Of a DNA stretch of 64,000 nucleotides, positions 19,825-28,845 are shown piece after piece. The position numbers were made by a program, and so were the translations under genes. Origin of the DNA: Methylophilaceae bacterium (lineage in GTDB: Bacteria > Pseudomonadota > Gammaproteobacteria > Burkholderiales > Methylophilaceae); contig JACMMS010000054.1 of the NCBI GenBank assembly GCA_014378915.1, positions 1 through 64,000 of the forward strand, written 5' to 3'. Positions within the stretch are counted from its first letter, which is position 1; each line of letters starts with the position of its first letter. The notes under the pieces were generated by a model. The model did no database searches. It was not told the DNA's origin and saw only the letters and a list, made by a program, of their open reading frames with translations.

Positions 19825-20245
19825 ATGACCATTAGTTCAGAATTTAAAGATTTTGTGATGAAGGGTAATGTAGTTGACTTGGCCTTAGGTGTGATTATCG
19901 GTGCAGCTTTTGGTAAAATTGTTGATTCAATGGTTAAAGATATCCTCATGCCATTAGTGAGCGCAGTATTTGGTAGCCCAGATTTTCAAACTTGTATGTT
20001 AAATTAGGCGCAGTACCTGCAGGGGTTGAAAATACTTATGCGGCACTGACTAAAACAGGTGTGCCAGTATTAGGTTATGGTAATTTTATTACTATTTTAA
20101 TTAACTTTTGATTTTGGCTTTTGTGATTTTTATGTCGGTTAAACAAGTAAATAGACTTAAAAAAAGAGCAAGCGCCTGCCGATTTACCAACGACACCAGA
20201 TGATATTTATTGTTGCGTGAAATTCGCGATTCACTCAAAAAATAA
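19825..20245 (+). pseudogene. mscL: Large-conductance mechanosensitive channel MscL, frameshifted
   Basis: MscL is the emergency osmotic-release channel. The N-terminus is intact ([20 protein letters not shown], pore TM1), then the frame breaks. The conceptual protein resumes [41 protein letters not shown] and ends DDILLLREIRDSLKK. Four lesions explain this, each a one-base change in a homopolymer: T-run 19983-19986, T-run 20106-20109, A-run 20159-20165 and T-run 20206-20208. Apart from these the sequence is well conserved, so inactivation looks recent. AAGGGG lies upstream of the ATG. As it stands only a 60-aa fragment is made. Confidence 0.88.
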
Positions 20246-20281
20246 ATTTAAATATTAATTACTTAATTTGATGATTGAGTA

Positions 20282-20316
20282 ATAAAAGGGCGTTTCAAAC
20301 GCCCTTTTATTTATAA
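20282..20316. terminator. Bidirectional intrinsic terminator
   Basis: ATAAAAGGGCG (20282-20292) pairs perfectly with CGCCCTTTTAT (20300-20310) around a 7-nt loop. A-rich and T-rich flanks on each side allow termination in both directions. It sits between the mscL remnant and the converging gene at 20348. Confidence 0.85.
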
Positions 20317-20347
20317 TGTTCTATTTTTAACATCTAAATAAGCATGA

Positions 20348-20785
20348 TTACATCTTGGCTTTGACGTCAGGTACATCATATTTTTGTCCGGCATCCACAT
20401 CTTTGCCATCGTTGTTTAAAAACACCACCACCACCACTTTGTCATCAATAAAATCCAATTCAGTTGTTTGGTAATACTCACCATCAGGGCTGGTATTTAG
20501 ATAATGATAGTGCCAAATAGATGCAACTACCTTATCAGAACCTTTGATTTTTACATCATCTGCGTCACTTGGTTCACCTAGTTTTTCTATAATTTGTTTT
20601 TTATCAAACTGATGAATCGCTGCCACAAACTCTTTTTCAGAGGTGGGTAAGTCGCCCGCTGTCACAGGCATCATTTGAGTAGGGTCATTTGCAAAAGCCA
20701 GCTCGCTTAAACAAAGTGTCCATAAACCCAATGTGGAAGTGAGTAATAATGCAGATAGATAGCCTGAAATCGCCTTAGTTTTCAT
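20348..20785 (-). CDS. Exported protein of unknown function
   Basis: I do not recognise this 145-aa protein. Residues 1-32 form a Sec signal peptide with a probable cleavage after ELAFA. The mature part starts NDPTQMMPVTAGDLPTSEKE and contains FDKKQIIEKLGEPSDADDVK, IWHYHYLNTSPDGEYYQTTE and FIDDKVVVVVFL. The pattern of a helix ending in LGEP followed by a beta-rich half faintly recalls SmpA/BamE-like or outer-membrane assembly folds, but this is only an impression. It is transcribed toward the terminator at 20282 and is probably periplasmic. Confidence 0.8.
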   Translation of the reverse strand: MKTKAISGYLSALLLTSTLGLWTLCLSELAFANDPTQMMPVTAGDLPTSEKEFVAAIHQFDKKQIIEKLGEPSDADDVKIKGSDKVVASIWHYHYLNTSPDGEYYQTTELDFIDDKVVVVVFLNNDGKDVDAGQKYDVPDVKAKM

Positions 20786-20953
20786 AGTTTTTCCCTAACA
20801 GTTTTGTTAATTATTAATTAAGTTATTTAAAAACATAACATTAGCGCTTCTAAATCTACATTTAAGAGCAGTTTTTAAAACAATTAGTTCCTTAACAATA
20901 TTAGCAATTTTGTACTTTTTTGTTCAATTGTTACAGGTGAATTAAGTGTGTAT

Positions 20954-21820
20954 TTAGTTCTCAGTTTGGTCTTTTAATACTTCCACCAAAATAGAATGTA
21001 AACGCCTACTATCGGCTCTAACCACGGTTACGCTTAATCCATCAAAGCTCACATGTTCTCCACGTTTTGGCAAGTGACCAAATTGATTTACCACTAAGCC
21101 GCCAATCGTTGAGAACTCTTCATCACTGAGCACGGTACCAATAATTTCATTAAAATCGCCAATTTCTGTGAGTGCTTTTACACGAAACTTACCGTGACCA
21201 TCTTGCAGAATGTTATCTTCATCTTCGTCATAGTCGTACTCATCTTCAATATCACCTACGATTTGTTCCAGCACATCTTCAATCGTTACCATGCCTGCTA
21301 CGCCGCCATATTCATCTACTACAATAGCGATATGATTGCGATTACTACGGAATTCTTTTAGCAAAATATTGAGGCGCTTTGATTCGGGGATAAATACCGC
21401 AGGGCGTAACATGTCGCGCACTTCAAAATCTTCACCAGCGTAATACCTCAATAAATCTTTAGCGAGCAAAATGCCAATGACATCATTTTTATCATCCTCA
21501 ATCACAGGAAATCGTGAGTGGGCAGTGACTATCACATGCGGAATAAACTTTTCTGGTGAATCAGTGATGTCGATAACATCCATCTGTGAGCGCGGAATCA
21601 TAATGTCGCGTACTTGCATTTCGCTGACTTGCAGTACGCCTTCTATCATGGCGAGTGAATCGGCATCCATCAGGCTGTTTTCATAAGCACCGTGAAGTAA
21701 TTCAACGAGTTGTTCGCGGTCTTCAGGTTCGCGTAGCAAAAAATGGCTGAGGCGCTCTAGTAAACTGGGCTTTTCTTTTGTGTTTTCTTGCGTGGTACGT
21801 TTTTCCGACTCGGTGGCCAT
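20954..21820 (-). CDS. CorC/YbeX-like CBS-domain protein
   Basis: This 288-aa cytosolic protein has two CBS motifs (about residues 70-190: VRDIMIPRSQMDVIDI, VIGILLAKDLLRYYAGEDF, NHIAIVVDEYGGVAGMVTIE). A C-terminal CorC/HlyC transporter-associated domain (VKALTEIGDFNE...FGHLPKRGEHVSFDGL) follows. In E. coli YbeX is linked to Mg/Co efflux and to ribosome metabolism. The start ATG directly abuts the ybeY stop. It is the last gene of a miaB-phoH-ybeY-corC operon. Confidence 0.93.
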   Translation of the reverse strand: MATESEKRTTQENTKEKPSLLERLSHFLLREPEDREQLVELLHGAYENSLMDADSLAMIEGVLQVSEMQVRDIMIPRSQMDVIDITDSPEKFIPHVIVTAHSRFPVIEDDKNDVIGILLAKDLLRYYAGEDFEVRDMLRPAVFIPESKRLNILLKEFRSNRNHIAIVVDEYGGVAGMVTIEDVLEQIVGDIEDEYDYDEDEDNILQDGHGKFRVKALTEIGDFNEIIGTVLSDEEFSTIGGLVVNQFGHLPKRGEHVSFDGLSVTVVRADSRRLHSILVEVLKDQTEN

Positions 21821-22270
21821 TTAGTTGGCATCCTCAGTAATAAGATAAGGGTTAGCATACCCCAATTTGGTGACAATTTGTGTTTCAATCGATTCCATTA
21901 ATCCTGCTTGTGCTTCAGTTTCATGATCATAACCGTGCAAATGCAAGATACCATGCACGGTTAAATGTGCGTAATGCGCAATTAACGGCTTGTTTTGCAT
22001 GAGCGCTTCTTGAGCGATGACTTCTGCGCACAAAATAATATCGCCCATTAAGTGCGGCTCCTCTGTTAGAGAAAATGTAAGCACATTGGTAGCATAATCT
22101 TTACCGCGGTATTCGTGATTTAAACTTCGCGCCTCGTCAGCATCTACAATGCGGATAGTGACTTCAGTATCTATACGCAGCGAGGATTTTGCCCACTTCT
22201 TGAAATCATTTTTAGCGGGTATATTTTCTTCAGTGCTAACATTTTGGAAGGTAATAGCGAGTTGTGGCAT
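21821..22270 (-). CDS. ybeY: Endoribonuclease YbeY (16S rRNA 3'-end maturation)
   Basis: YbeY is a zinc RNase for 16S 3' processing and ribosome quality control. The 149-aa protein carries EYRGKDYATNVLTFSL and the zinc motif HLTVHGILHLHGYDHE, i.e. H-G-x-L-H-L-x-G-Y-D-H with all three His ligands. Length is normal. It lies 41 bp downstream of phoH and abuts corC. Confidence 0.96.
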   Translation of the reverse strand: MPQLAITFQNVSTEENIPAKNDFKKWAKSSLRIDTEVTIRIVDADEARSLNHEYRGKDYATNVLTFSLTEEPHLMGDIILCAEVIAQEALMQNKPLIAHYAHLTVHGILHLHGYDHETEAQAGLMESIETQIVTKLGYANPYLITEDAN

Positions 22271-22311
22271 TGTCTGGTCGGTCTTGTATGAGAGCTTGAG
22301 GCTGGATTTTA

Positions 22312-23253
22312 TTAATCAGTTTTTTCGTAAGCTTCATATGCGTTAACAATTTTTTGTACTAATGGATGGCGCACGACATCAGCAGATAAAAAATGCGTCA
22401 TGGCGATGCCTCTAATATCTTTTAGCACTTTTTGTGCTTCTACTAAGCCACTTTTTTGGTGGCGCTGTAAGTCGATTTGCGTAACATCCCCTGTAATGAC
22501 TGCTTTAGTACCAAAGCCGATGCGAGTTAAAAACATCTTCATTTGTTCAGGCGTGGTATTTTGTGCTTCGTCTAAAATAATAAAACTTTGGTTTAGTGTG
22601 CGCCCACGCATGTACGCGAGTGGGGCGACTTCAATTGCGCCACGTTCAAACATTTTATTCACCGTATCGTAGCCTGCTAAGTCGTAGAGTGCATCGTATA
22701 AAGGACGTAAATAGGGGTCTACTTTTTGGTTTAAATCACCTGGTAAAAAGCCTAAACGTTCGCCAGCTTCAACCGCCGGGCGTACTAAAATAATGCGTTT
22801 TACCAAATCGCGCGTAATGGCATCTACCGCGCTAGCAACGGCTAAATAAGTTTTACCTGTTCCAGCGGGGCCAATGCCAAACGTAATATCGTGATTTTGA
22901 ATTTGTTGCAAATATGAAACTTGGCGCGGCGTTCTGCCATGTAACTCACTGCGGCGTGTCATGAGCACTGGCGCAGAAGAAATCACTACATCTTCAACAT
23001 TCATTTTGTTGATTTCAACTAAGCCTAATTGAATTTCTTCTAAGCTGATGGGTTTTTTAGCGCGCACATAAAAGTTCTCTAGTAGCTGCGCTGCAAGTCG
23101 CATATTGTGTGTATCGCCCATTAAAGTAAAGTTAGTGCCGCGACGGTTTATGCCTACATCCAACGCATTTTCAATTTGCTTGATGTTTTCATCCAGCGTG
23201 CCACATAAGTTGGCAAGGCGTAGGTTATCTTCAGGGGTAAGGGTAATTTGCAT
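22312..23253 (-). CDS. ybeZ: PhoH-family ATPase (YbeZ/PhoL)
   Basis: This 313-aa PhoH-like NTPase partners YbeY in rRNA processing in other proteobacteria. An N-terminal KH-like segment (about residues 20-75) precedes Walker A GIGPAGTGKTYLAVASAV and Walker B QSFIILDEAQNTTPEQMKMF. AVITGDVTQIDLQRHQKSGL is the family C-terminal motif. The ATG follows the miaB stop with no gap, so the two are co-translated. Confidence 0.95.
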   Translation of the reverse strand: MQITLTPEDNLRLANLCGTLDENIKQIENALDVGINRRGTNFTLMGDTHNMRLAAQLLENFYVRAKKPISLEEIQLGLVEINKMNVEDVVISSAPVLMTRRSELHGRTPRQVSYLQQIQNHDITFGIGPAGTGKTYLAVASAVDAITRDLVKRIILVRPAVEAGERLGFLPGDLNQKVDPYLRPLYDALYDLAGYDTVNKMFERGAIEVAPLAYMRGRTLNQSFIILDEAQNTTPEQMKMFLTRIGFGTKAVITGDVTQIDLQRHQKSGLVEAQKVLKDIRGIAMTHFLSADVVRHPLVQKIVNAYEAYEKTD

Positions 23254-24600
23254 TTAATGAATGATCTCGCCGATTAATCTACGTGGATTGCTGACATCTG
23301 TAATCTTTACTTTCACAAATTGATGGATAAGATTCGGTTCTCCAGCAATATCTACTACGCGGTTATTATCGGTTTTGCCAGCAAGCAGATTGCTGTCTTT
23401 CCAAGATGCGCCTTCGATGAGCACGCGCTGTGTCGTGCCTAACATAGCTTCGGAAATAGCTTTTCCGCTAGCCTCGTTAATGGCTTGTAGCTTGATTAAA
23501 CGCGCTAGTTTCACCTCTTGCGGCGTGTCATCTTTTAAGAAGGCAGCGGGTGTGCCTGGGCGAGGACTATATAGAAAGCTAAAACTATTATCAAAACCTA
23601 CATCGGTCATTAGTTTTGCCGTTGCTTCAAATTCAAATTCAGATTCACCTGGGAAGCCGATAATAAAGTCTGAAGTAAATGTGAGCTTAGGGTTGGCGAT
23701 GCGGAGCTTACGAATAGTCGACTTATATTGCAGTGCCGTATAGTTACGCTTCATGGCCATAAGTATGCGGTCAGAGCCGGCCTGCACAGGCAAGTGCAAT
23801 TGCGCCGCTAATTTTGGAATATTAGCAAAGCAATCAATTAACGATTGGTTCATCTCATTCGGGTGGCTGGTAGTGAAGCGGATACGCTCAATTTGTGGAA
23901 TTTCTGCAATATATTCAATAAGTAATGCTAAATCAGTTTGCTGTACTTGACCATCTTGGCCTTCATTTTCATGACGATAAGAATTTACGTTCTGACCAAG
24001 TAAAGTGATTTCTTTGATGCCTTGCGAAGCTAATTGTATAGCCTCAGTCAGTATGTCATCAAAAGGGCGGGAGACTTCTTCGCCACGCGTGTAAGGCACA
24101 ACGCAGAAGCTACAATACTTACTGCAACCTTCCATAATGGATAAAAATGCTGTGGCACCTTCTACCCGTGGTGGAGGCAAGTGATCAAACTTTTCAATTT
24201 CAGGAAAGCTAATATCAACTTGAGATTGACCAGTTTTGCGCTTAGCGTTAATTAAATCTGGCAAGCGGTGTAAAGTTTGTGGACCAAATACCACATCAAC
24301 ATAAGGCGCACGTTCGATGATATGCGCACCTTCTTGGCTGGCAACGCAGCCGCCCACCGCAATTACTAGATTAGGATTAGCCTTTTTTAACGGTATAAAA
24401 CGCCCCAAATGGCTAAATACTTTTTCTTCGGCTTTTTCGCGGACTGAGCAAGTGTTGAGCAAGATGACATCTGCATCATCTGGCGTGTCAGTTTCCACCA
24501 TGCCGTCTGACATTGCCAGCATATCCGCGATGCGCGATGAATCATATTCGTTCATCTGGCAACCGAATGTTTTAATAAAAACTTTTTTAATTGAGTTCAT
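23254..24600 (-). CDS. miaB: tRNA-2-methylthio-N6-dimethylallyladenosine synthase
   Basis: MiaB is a radical-SAM methylthiotransferase for ms2i6A37 in tRNAs reading UNN codons. The 448-aa protein has an N-terminal UPF0004 domain with Cys ligands in [27 protein letters not shown] and [10 protein letters not shown]. The radical-SAM CxxxCxxC is [17 protein letters not shown], and a C-terminal TRAM domain ends the protein. All six cluster Cys are present. It is the first gene of the operon and is divergent from the glycosyltransferase over 149 bp. Confidence 0.97.
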   Translation of the reverse strand: MNSIKKVFIKTFGCQMNEYDSSRIADMLAMSDGMVETDTPDDADVILLNTCSVREKAEEKVFSHLGRFIPLKKANPNLVIAVGGCVASQEGAHIIERAPYVDVVFGPQTLHRLPDLINAKRKTGQSQVDISFPEIEKFDHLPPPRVEGATAFLSIMEGCSKYCSFCVVPYTRGEEVSRPFDDILTEAIQLASQGIKEITLLGQNVNSYRHENEGQDGQVQQTDLALLIEYIAEIPQIERIRFTTSHPNEMNQSLIDCFANIPKLAAQLHLPVQAGSDRILMAMKRNYTALQYKSTIRKLRIANPKLTFTSDFIIGFPGESEFEFEATAKLMTDVGFDNSFSFLYSPRPGTPAAFLKDDTPQEVKLARLIKLQAINEASGKAISEAMLGTTQRVLIEGASWKDSNLLAGKTDNNRVVDIAGEPNLIHQFVKVKITDVSNPRRLIGEIIH

Positions 24601-24685
24601 TGAGTAAAGTGATTTTCTACAAGATAATATTGTATCGGAATAATATTTATCCGCGAATTAAATGCACTCAATATTCATTTAATAA

Positions 24686-24716
24686 TTGCATTAGAAAGAG
24701 ATAATTTTTATATAAT
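24686..24716 (+). promoter_or_regulatory. Candidate sigma-70 promoter for the glycosyltransferase-cysG pair
   Basis: TTGCAT (24686-24691) is followed after 17 nt by TATATA (24709-24714), or after 19 nt by TATAAT (24711-24716). This lies 34-60 bp upstream of the ATG at 24750, in the divergent gap with miaB. It was identified by consensus match only. Confidence 0.45.
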
Positions 24717-24749
24717 GACCAAAATACAACGGCAAGCTACAAAACTTAG

Positions 24750-26000
24750 ATGAGTAATATTAATGCACGCCTTTTAAATATTTTACTGATTGTTCCTTCT
24801 TATGCTTGCACTTCAAAAACTGGTGGTGGTCAGCGCACGCTATTGATTTTTAACGCTTTAAAACTCATGGGTAAAGTAGATGTTTTGGTCTTAGATTACT
24901 TTGGTGAAGCCGAGTTTGTGAGCGAGTCGTTTATGGATGCTCATTTTTACTCGTCGACTAAACTATTAGCGTGCGCGGAAATTGGCGCGTGGCGGTTTTT
25001 TCGCCCTTTATTTCCGAATCTTTTAGATAAGCTAGCGAGAACATTTGGCGCGACCAAGTATTTGTATCTCGCTGACAGTCATGCTGTTGTTACCACAAAA
25101 AAACTCCTCAGCAAAAGCCAGTATGATGTCGTAGTTGGACGTTATTTGAAACCAATTGCGCAGTCTGGTATTTTAGATTTAACTAATGCGCCATTCGTTT
25201 TAGATTTGGATGATAGCGATGATGCTGTCATAAAATCTAAGTTAGGTCGGCGTGAATTAAGCGTCATAAAAAAATTAGCCTTAAAACATCAATTGAAACA
25301 GACTATTAGCATTCTAGAAGTGATGCTGCCAAAATTCAGCCATGTTTGGTTGGCGAGTGATTCAGATTTACAGAAAACACCCCATAGATCAAAATCAGTA
25401 TTGCCGAATATTGCGTACATTCCAAATAATAAAGTTTCAATTCATCCTTTGCCAGAGGCTTTGAATTCTAAAGTAGTACTATTTGTAGGTGCTTTTGCCC
25501 ACAAAGTGAATGTAGAAGGTATTGAGCGCTTCATTACACATTGTTGGCCAAAAATAAAGGCTCAAGTAACAGACGCAACATTGAGAATTGTGGGTTCTGG
25601 TGGTTGGGAAGACATGCGGCAAAAATATACGCATGACAAAACGATCAACATTATTGGTTTTGTAGAAGAGTTGGAAGATGAATACCAAAATGCCGCTTTT
25701 ACAGTGGTACCTTTATTTGAAGGTGGGGGCACTAAAATAAAAATTTTAGAATCCATGTTTTATCAGAGAACTTGTTTAATATCGCACCATGCTCAGTATG
25801 GATACGAAAAGTTACAACATCGAGAGTCTTTATTAGTAGCCAAAAATGAGGCAGAGCTGATTAGTGGCTGTGTTGAACTTTTAACAAATCCAAACTTACG
25901 CGAGACTTTAGCGCGCAATGGACATAAAAGCGTGGTGAGTGATTACTCAACAGCACAATTTAACAAAATAGTGAGTGATGCTATTAAAAACTTCAGCTAA
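24750..26000 (+). CDS. Glycosyltransferase, GT4-like (family 1 group)
   Basis: This 416-aa protein has a GT-B architecture. The N-terminal half starts LNILLIVPSYACTSKTGGGQ (the acceptor-domain GGGxR-type loop). The C-terminal half has VVLFVGAFAHKVNVEGIERF, RIVGSGGWEDM and FTVVPLFEGGGTKIKILESM, the EX7E-like donor-binding region of GT4 enzymes. No signal peptide or clear TM is seen. No other cell-surface sugar genes adjoin it, so its acceptor is unknown. cysG follows after 68 bp. Confidence 0.88.
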   Translation: MSNINARLLNILLIVPSYACTSKTGGGQRTLLIFNALKLMGKVDVLVLDYFGEAEFVSESFMDAHFYSSTKLLACAEIGAWRFFRPLFPNLLDKLARTFGATKYLYLADSHAVVTTKKLLSKSQYDVVVGRYLKPIAQSGILDLTNAPFVLDLDDSDDAVIKSKLGRRELSVIKKLALKHQLKQTISILEVMLPKFSHVWLASDSDLQKTPHRSKSVLPNIAYIPNNKVSIHPLPEALNSKVVLFVGAFAHKVNVEGIERFITHCWPKIKAQVTDATLRIVGSGGWEDMRQKYTHDKTINIIGFVEELEDEYQNAAFTVVPLFEGGGTKIKILESMFYQRTCLISHHAQYGYEKLQHRESLLVAKNEAELISGCVELLTNPNLRETLARNGHKSVVSDYSTAQFNKIVSDAIKNFS

Positions 26001-26068
26001 ATCGTGTTTTAGCTTACTGCGATGTTTCCAAGTTAAATGCTAAGAACCACCCCAAGGATTATAAAGTA

Positions 26069-27469
26069 ATGCAAGCACTTCCTATTTTTATTGATTTAAA
26101 ACAACGCAATTCTGTGGTGATTGGCGGCGGCGATGTAGCTACGCGCAAAGTAATCATGTTGTTGAAAGCACAAGCCAATATAGTGCTGGTCTCACCCGAA
26201 CTTTGCCATGAGTTGCAACAACTTGTAGACGATAAAAAGCTGGTTTATGTGAACGCACATTTCTCACCTGAACAGCTCGATGGCGCGGTCATCGTGATTG
26301 CGGCCACTGATGATGAGGCAGTAAATGAAATCGTCTCATTAGAAGCTAAAAAAAGAAATATTCCTGTGAATGTGGTAGACGCACCTGCTTTATGTTCATT
26401 TACCATGGCATCGATTGTAGATAGATCACCCATCGTGATTGCGATTTCATCTGAAGGTAATGCGCCTGTATTGGCACGCTATATTCGTACTAAAATTGAG
26501 ACCATGTTACCCGCTACTTATGGTCGCATTGCCACAGTGGCGGGGGATTTTAGAGATGCTGTGAAAGCCAAGTTTTCCACCACGCAAAAGCGACGTATTT
26601 TCTGGGAAGGTGTCTTACAAGGCCCTGTGGTTGAGCGGATATTAGCAGGGCAGGAGTCTGCAGCACGTGAGTTATTAAGCAACTTGATTAGTGAACAAGC
26701 TGATATTCAGCATCATGGTGAAGTTTATTTAGTTGGGGGCGGTCCTGGTGACCCAGACTTGCTCACTTTAAGAGCACTACGTTTAATGCAGCAATGTGAT
26801 GTATGCGTATACGATAAGTTAGTCAGCCCTGAAGTAATGGAGTTAGTGCGACGCGATGCTGAACTCATCTATGTGGGTAAAGCGCGCGACCAACACACTT
26901 TACCTCAAGAAGAAATTAATTTCCTACTTGCTAAACTTGCGCTTGAGGGCAAACGCGTATTGCGCCTTAAAGGGGGCGACCCTTTTATTTTTGGTCGTGG
27001 TGGTGAAGAAATTGAAACACTCATGGAGCAAGGTGTGCCATTTCAGGTAGTACCTGGCATTACAGCAGCCAATGGTGTTTCTAGCTATGCGGGTATTCCA
27101 CTTACGCATCGCGATTACTCACAGAGCTGCTTGTTTATTACCGGGCATCTTAAAGACGGCACTGTTGATTTAGATTGGGCTGCCATGGCGCGACCTAAAC
27201 AAACTGTAGTCATTTATATGGGTCTTATTGGTATGGCAGAAATTTGCAAGCAGTTGATAGCACACGGCGTACCACCCGATATGCCAGCAGCAGTTGTGCA
27301 ACAAGGTACAACCATCAGGCAGCGCGTTCTCACTGCAACGGTGCTTGATTTAGCTGAAAAAGTAGCGGAAGCCAAAATCAAAGCGCCTTGCTTAACTATT
27401 ATTGGTGAGGTTGTAAAGTTACGCCAAAAGCTCGCATGGTTTGAGAGTGATAATAACAAAACCAGTTAA
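26069..27469 (+). CDS. cysG: Siroheme synthase (trifunctional CysG)
   Basis: CysG makes siroheme from uroporphyrinogen III for sulfite/nitrite reductases. The N-terminal precorrin-2 dehydrogenase/ferrochelatase domain starts LPIFIDLKQRNSVVIGGGDV and includes MASIVDRSPIVIAISSEGNA. From about residue 215 the SAM-dependent uroporphyrinogen III methyltransferase follows: YLVGGGPGDPDLLTLRALRL, LRLKGGDPFIFGRGGEE, PGITAANGVSSYAGIPLTHR. At 466 aa it is full length. It ends 7 bp from the converging histidine kinase gene. Confidence 0.96.
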   Translation: MQALPIFIDLKQRNSVVIGGGDVATRKVIMLLKAQANIVLVSPELCHELQQLVDDKKLVYVNAHFSPEQLDGAVIVIAATDDEAVNEIVSLEAKKRNIPVNVVDAPALCSFTMASIVDRSPIVIAISSEGNAPVLARYIRTKIETMLPATYGRIATVAGDFRDAVKAKFSTTQKRRIFWEGVLQGPVVERILAGQESAARELLSNLISEQADIQHHGEVYLVGGGPGDPDLLTLRALRLMQQCDVCVYDKLVSPEVMELVRRDAELIYVGKARDQHTLPQEEINFLLAKLALEGKRVLRLKGGDPFIFGRGGEEIETLMEQGVPFQVVPGITAANGVSSYAGIPLTHRDYSQSCLFITGHLKDGTVDLDWAAMARPKQTVVIYMGLIGMAEICKQLIAHGVPPDMPAAVVQQGTTIRQRVLTATVLDLAEKVAEAKIKAPCLTIIGEVVKLRQKLAWFESDNNKTS

Positions 27470-27476
27470 AAGTAAT

Positions 27477-28790
27477 CTAATTTTTTATGGGTAAAGTTAA
27501 CCTTGCTTCTAAACCGCCCTCGGGTCGATTAATAAGTTGTAAGCTACCCTGATGCAGTTTGGCAATGCGGTTTGCAACTGCAAGCCCTAAGCCACTTCCA
27601 CCTTCGCTAGCATTGCGAGCGCTATCCATGCGTTCAAATGGACGTAGTAATCGCTCAGTATGCTTTTCTGGAACACCAGGGCCGTTATCTAACACGCTGA
27701 TGATGATTTTATCTACGGTAATCTTATTCACCACTTCCACTTCGCCTTTGCCGTATTTATAGGCGTTACCTACTAAGTTATCTAGCAAGCGTTGCATGGC
27801 CAGTGGGCGCAATGGAATGTAGTAAGTTGGGGCTAACTTTAACTTGATTTCATGTCCAGCACGGCTTTGACGCTCAGCTAATGTGGCGAGTAAAGTGTTC
27901 ACATCCATCATTTGAGTTGGCTCACCTTCAACGCCACGCACAAAATCTAAAAACTGATGGATGATATTATCCATGTCGCCAATATCTTCTATCATGCCAT
28001 GTTTTAAATGGTTACACGCATCATCAGGCAGCATCTCTACTGCTAGACGCAGACGCGCTAACGGTGTGCGGATATCATGCGAAACACCCGCTAGCAAGAG
28101 CGTGCGCTCACTATCTAGGCGAGCTAATGATTCAGACATATCGTTAAATGTACGACTTACTTCGCTTAAGTCGTCTAGCGTATCAATAGGTAATTTGGGG
28201 GCTGGTTCGCCATTACGTAAGCGGTCCGCTGCATGTATAAGTAAGCTAAGAGGGCGATTAATGCGTGCGGCAATAATATAGGCGCCAATCAGCGACAGTA
28301 GTAACACAATCACGCCCCAACCTAGCCAATGCCAAGGGAATGGACGATCTACTTGAATACGTGGAATCACCACCCAAAAATCATCTTGATCTACATTAAA
28401 GCTCACCCATAACCCTGGAATACCATAATGATTAGCGGTGACAATGGTTTCAATACCCAAACGCTCACGAATTTTTTCGGCGACTAATTGAATAAATGGG
28501 TCGTTAGGAAGTGGTTCGATTTCCTCTAAAAAGTCTGCTGGATACACCCGCACACCTTCGCGCCCTGACAGTTCAGAAAGCAATGCGGTGCGGCGGCTTT
28601 CATCAGAAGCTATTAATGACGCACGCGTATAGTTTACGACGGTCACCGCTTGTAAGGCGGCAGTGGTAGCACGTGGAACGCGGTCAAAGTAATCGAATAC
28701 TTTAAGCGATGTGTACTGACTAATGGCAAGTAAAAACGCGATTAAAAACATCAGCCTTGCAAGTAGGGAGCGCGGTAAGAATTTTGTCAC
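27477..28790 (-). CDS. EnvZ/OmpR-class sensor histidine kinase
   Basis: This 437-aa inner-membrane kinase has TM1 at about 10-30, a periplasmic sensor of about 130 residues and TM2 at about 155-175 (WHWLGWGVIVLLLSLIGAY). A HAMP, the H-box GVSHDIRTPLARLRLAVEM and the ATP-binding N, G1 and G2 boxes (LLDNLVGNAYKYG, VLDNGPGVPE, GGSGLGLAVA) follow. Architecture and length match EnvZ. It lies 55 bp downstream of the response regulator on the same strand. Its signal is unknown; osmotic sensing is only a family analogy. Confidence 0.92.
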   Translation of the reverse strand: MTKFLPRSLLARLMFLIAFLLAISQYTSLKVFDYFDRVPRATTAALQAVTVVNYTRASLIASDESRRTALLSELSGREGVRVYPADFLEEIEPLPNDPFIQLVAEKIRERLGIETIVTANHYGIPGLWVSFNVDQDDFWVVIPRIQVDRPFPWHWLGWGVIVLLLSLIGAYIIAARINRPLSLLIHAADRLRNGEPAPKLPIDTLDDLSEVSRTFNDMSESLARLDSERTLLLAGVSHDIRTPLARLRLAVEMLPDDACNHLKHGMIEDIGDMDNIIHQFLDFVRGVEGEPTQMMDVNTLLATLAERQSRAGHEIKLKLAPTYYIPLRPLAMQRLLDNLVGNAYKYGKGEVEVVNKITVDKIIISVLDNGPGVPEKHTERLLRPFERMDSARNASEGGSGLGLAVANRIAKLHQGSLQLINRPEGGLEARLTLPIKN

Positions 28791-28845
28791 GTTGAGTATT
28801 AGCAGCTAAATTAAGTTGATTACTTAATTAGCAATCAACACCTAG

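Noticed and set aside
1-20245. That all broken frames are sequencing errors
   Set aside because: Most lesions include transitions to stop codons, several genes carry multiple independent lesions, and adjacent essential genes with equally long A/T runs are intact. Run-length errors in mscL alone remain possible.
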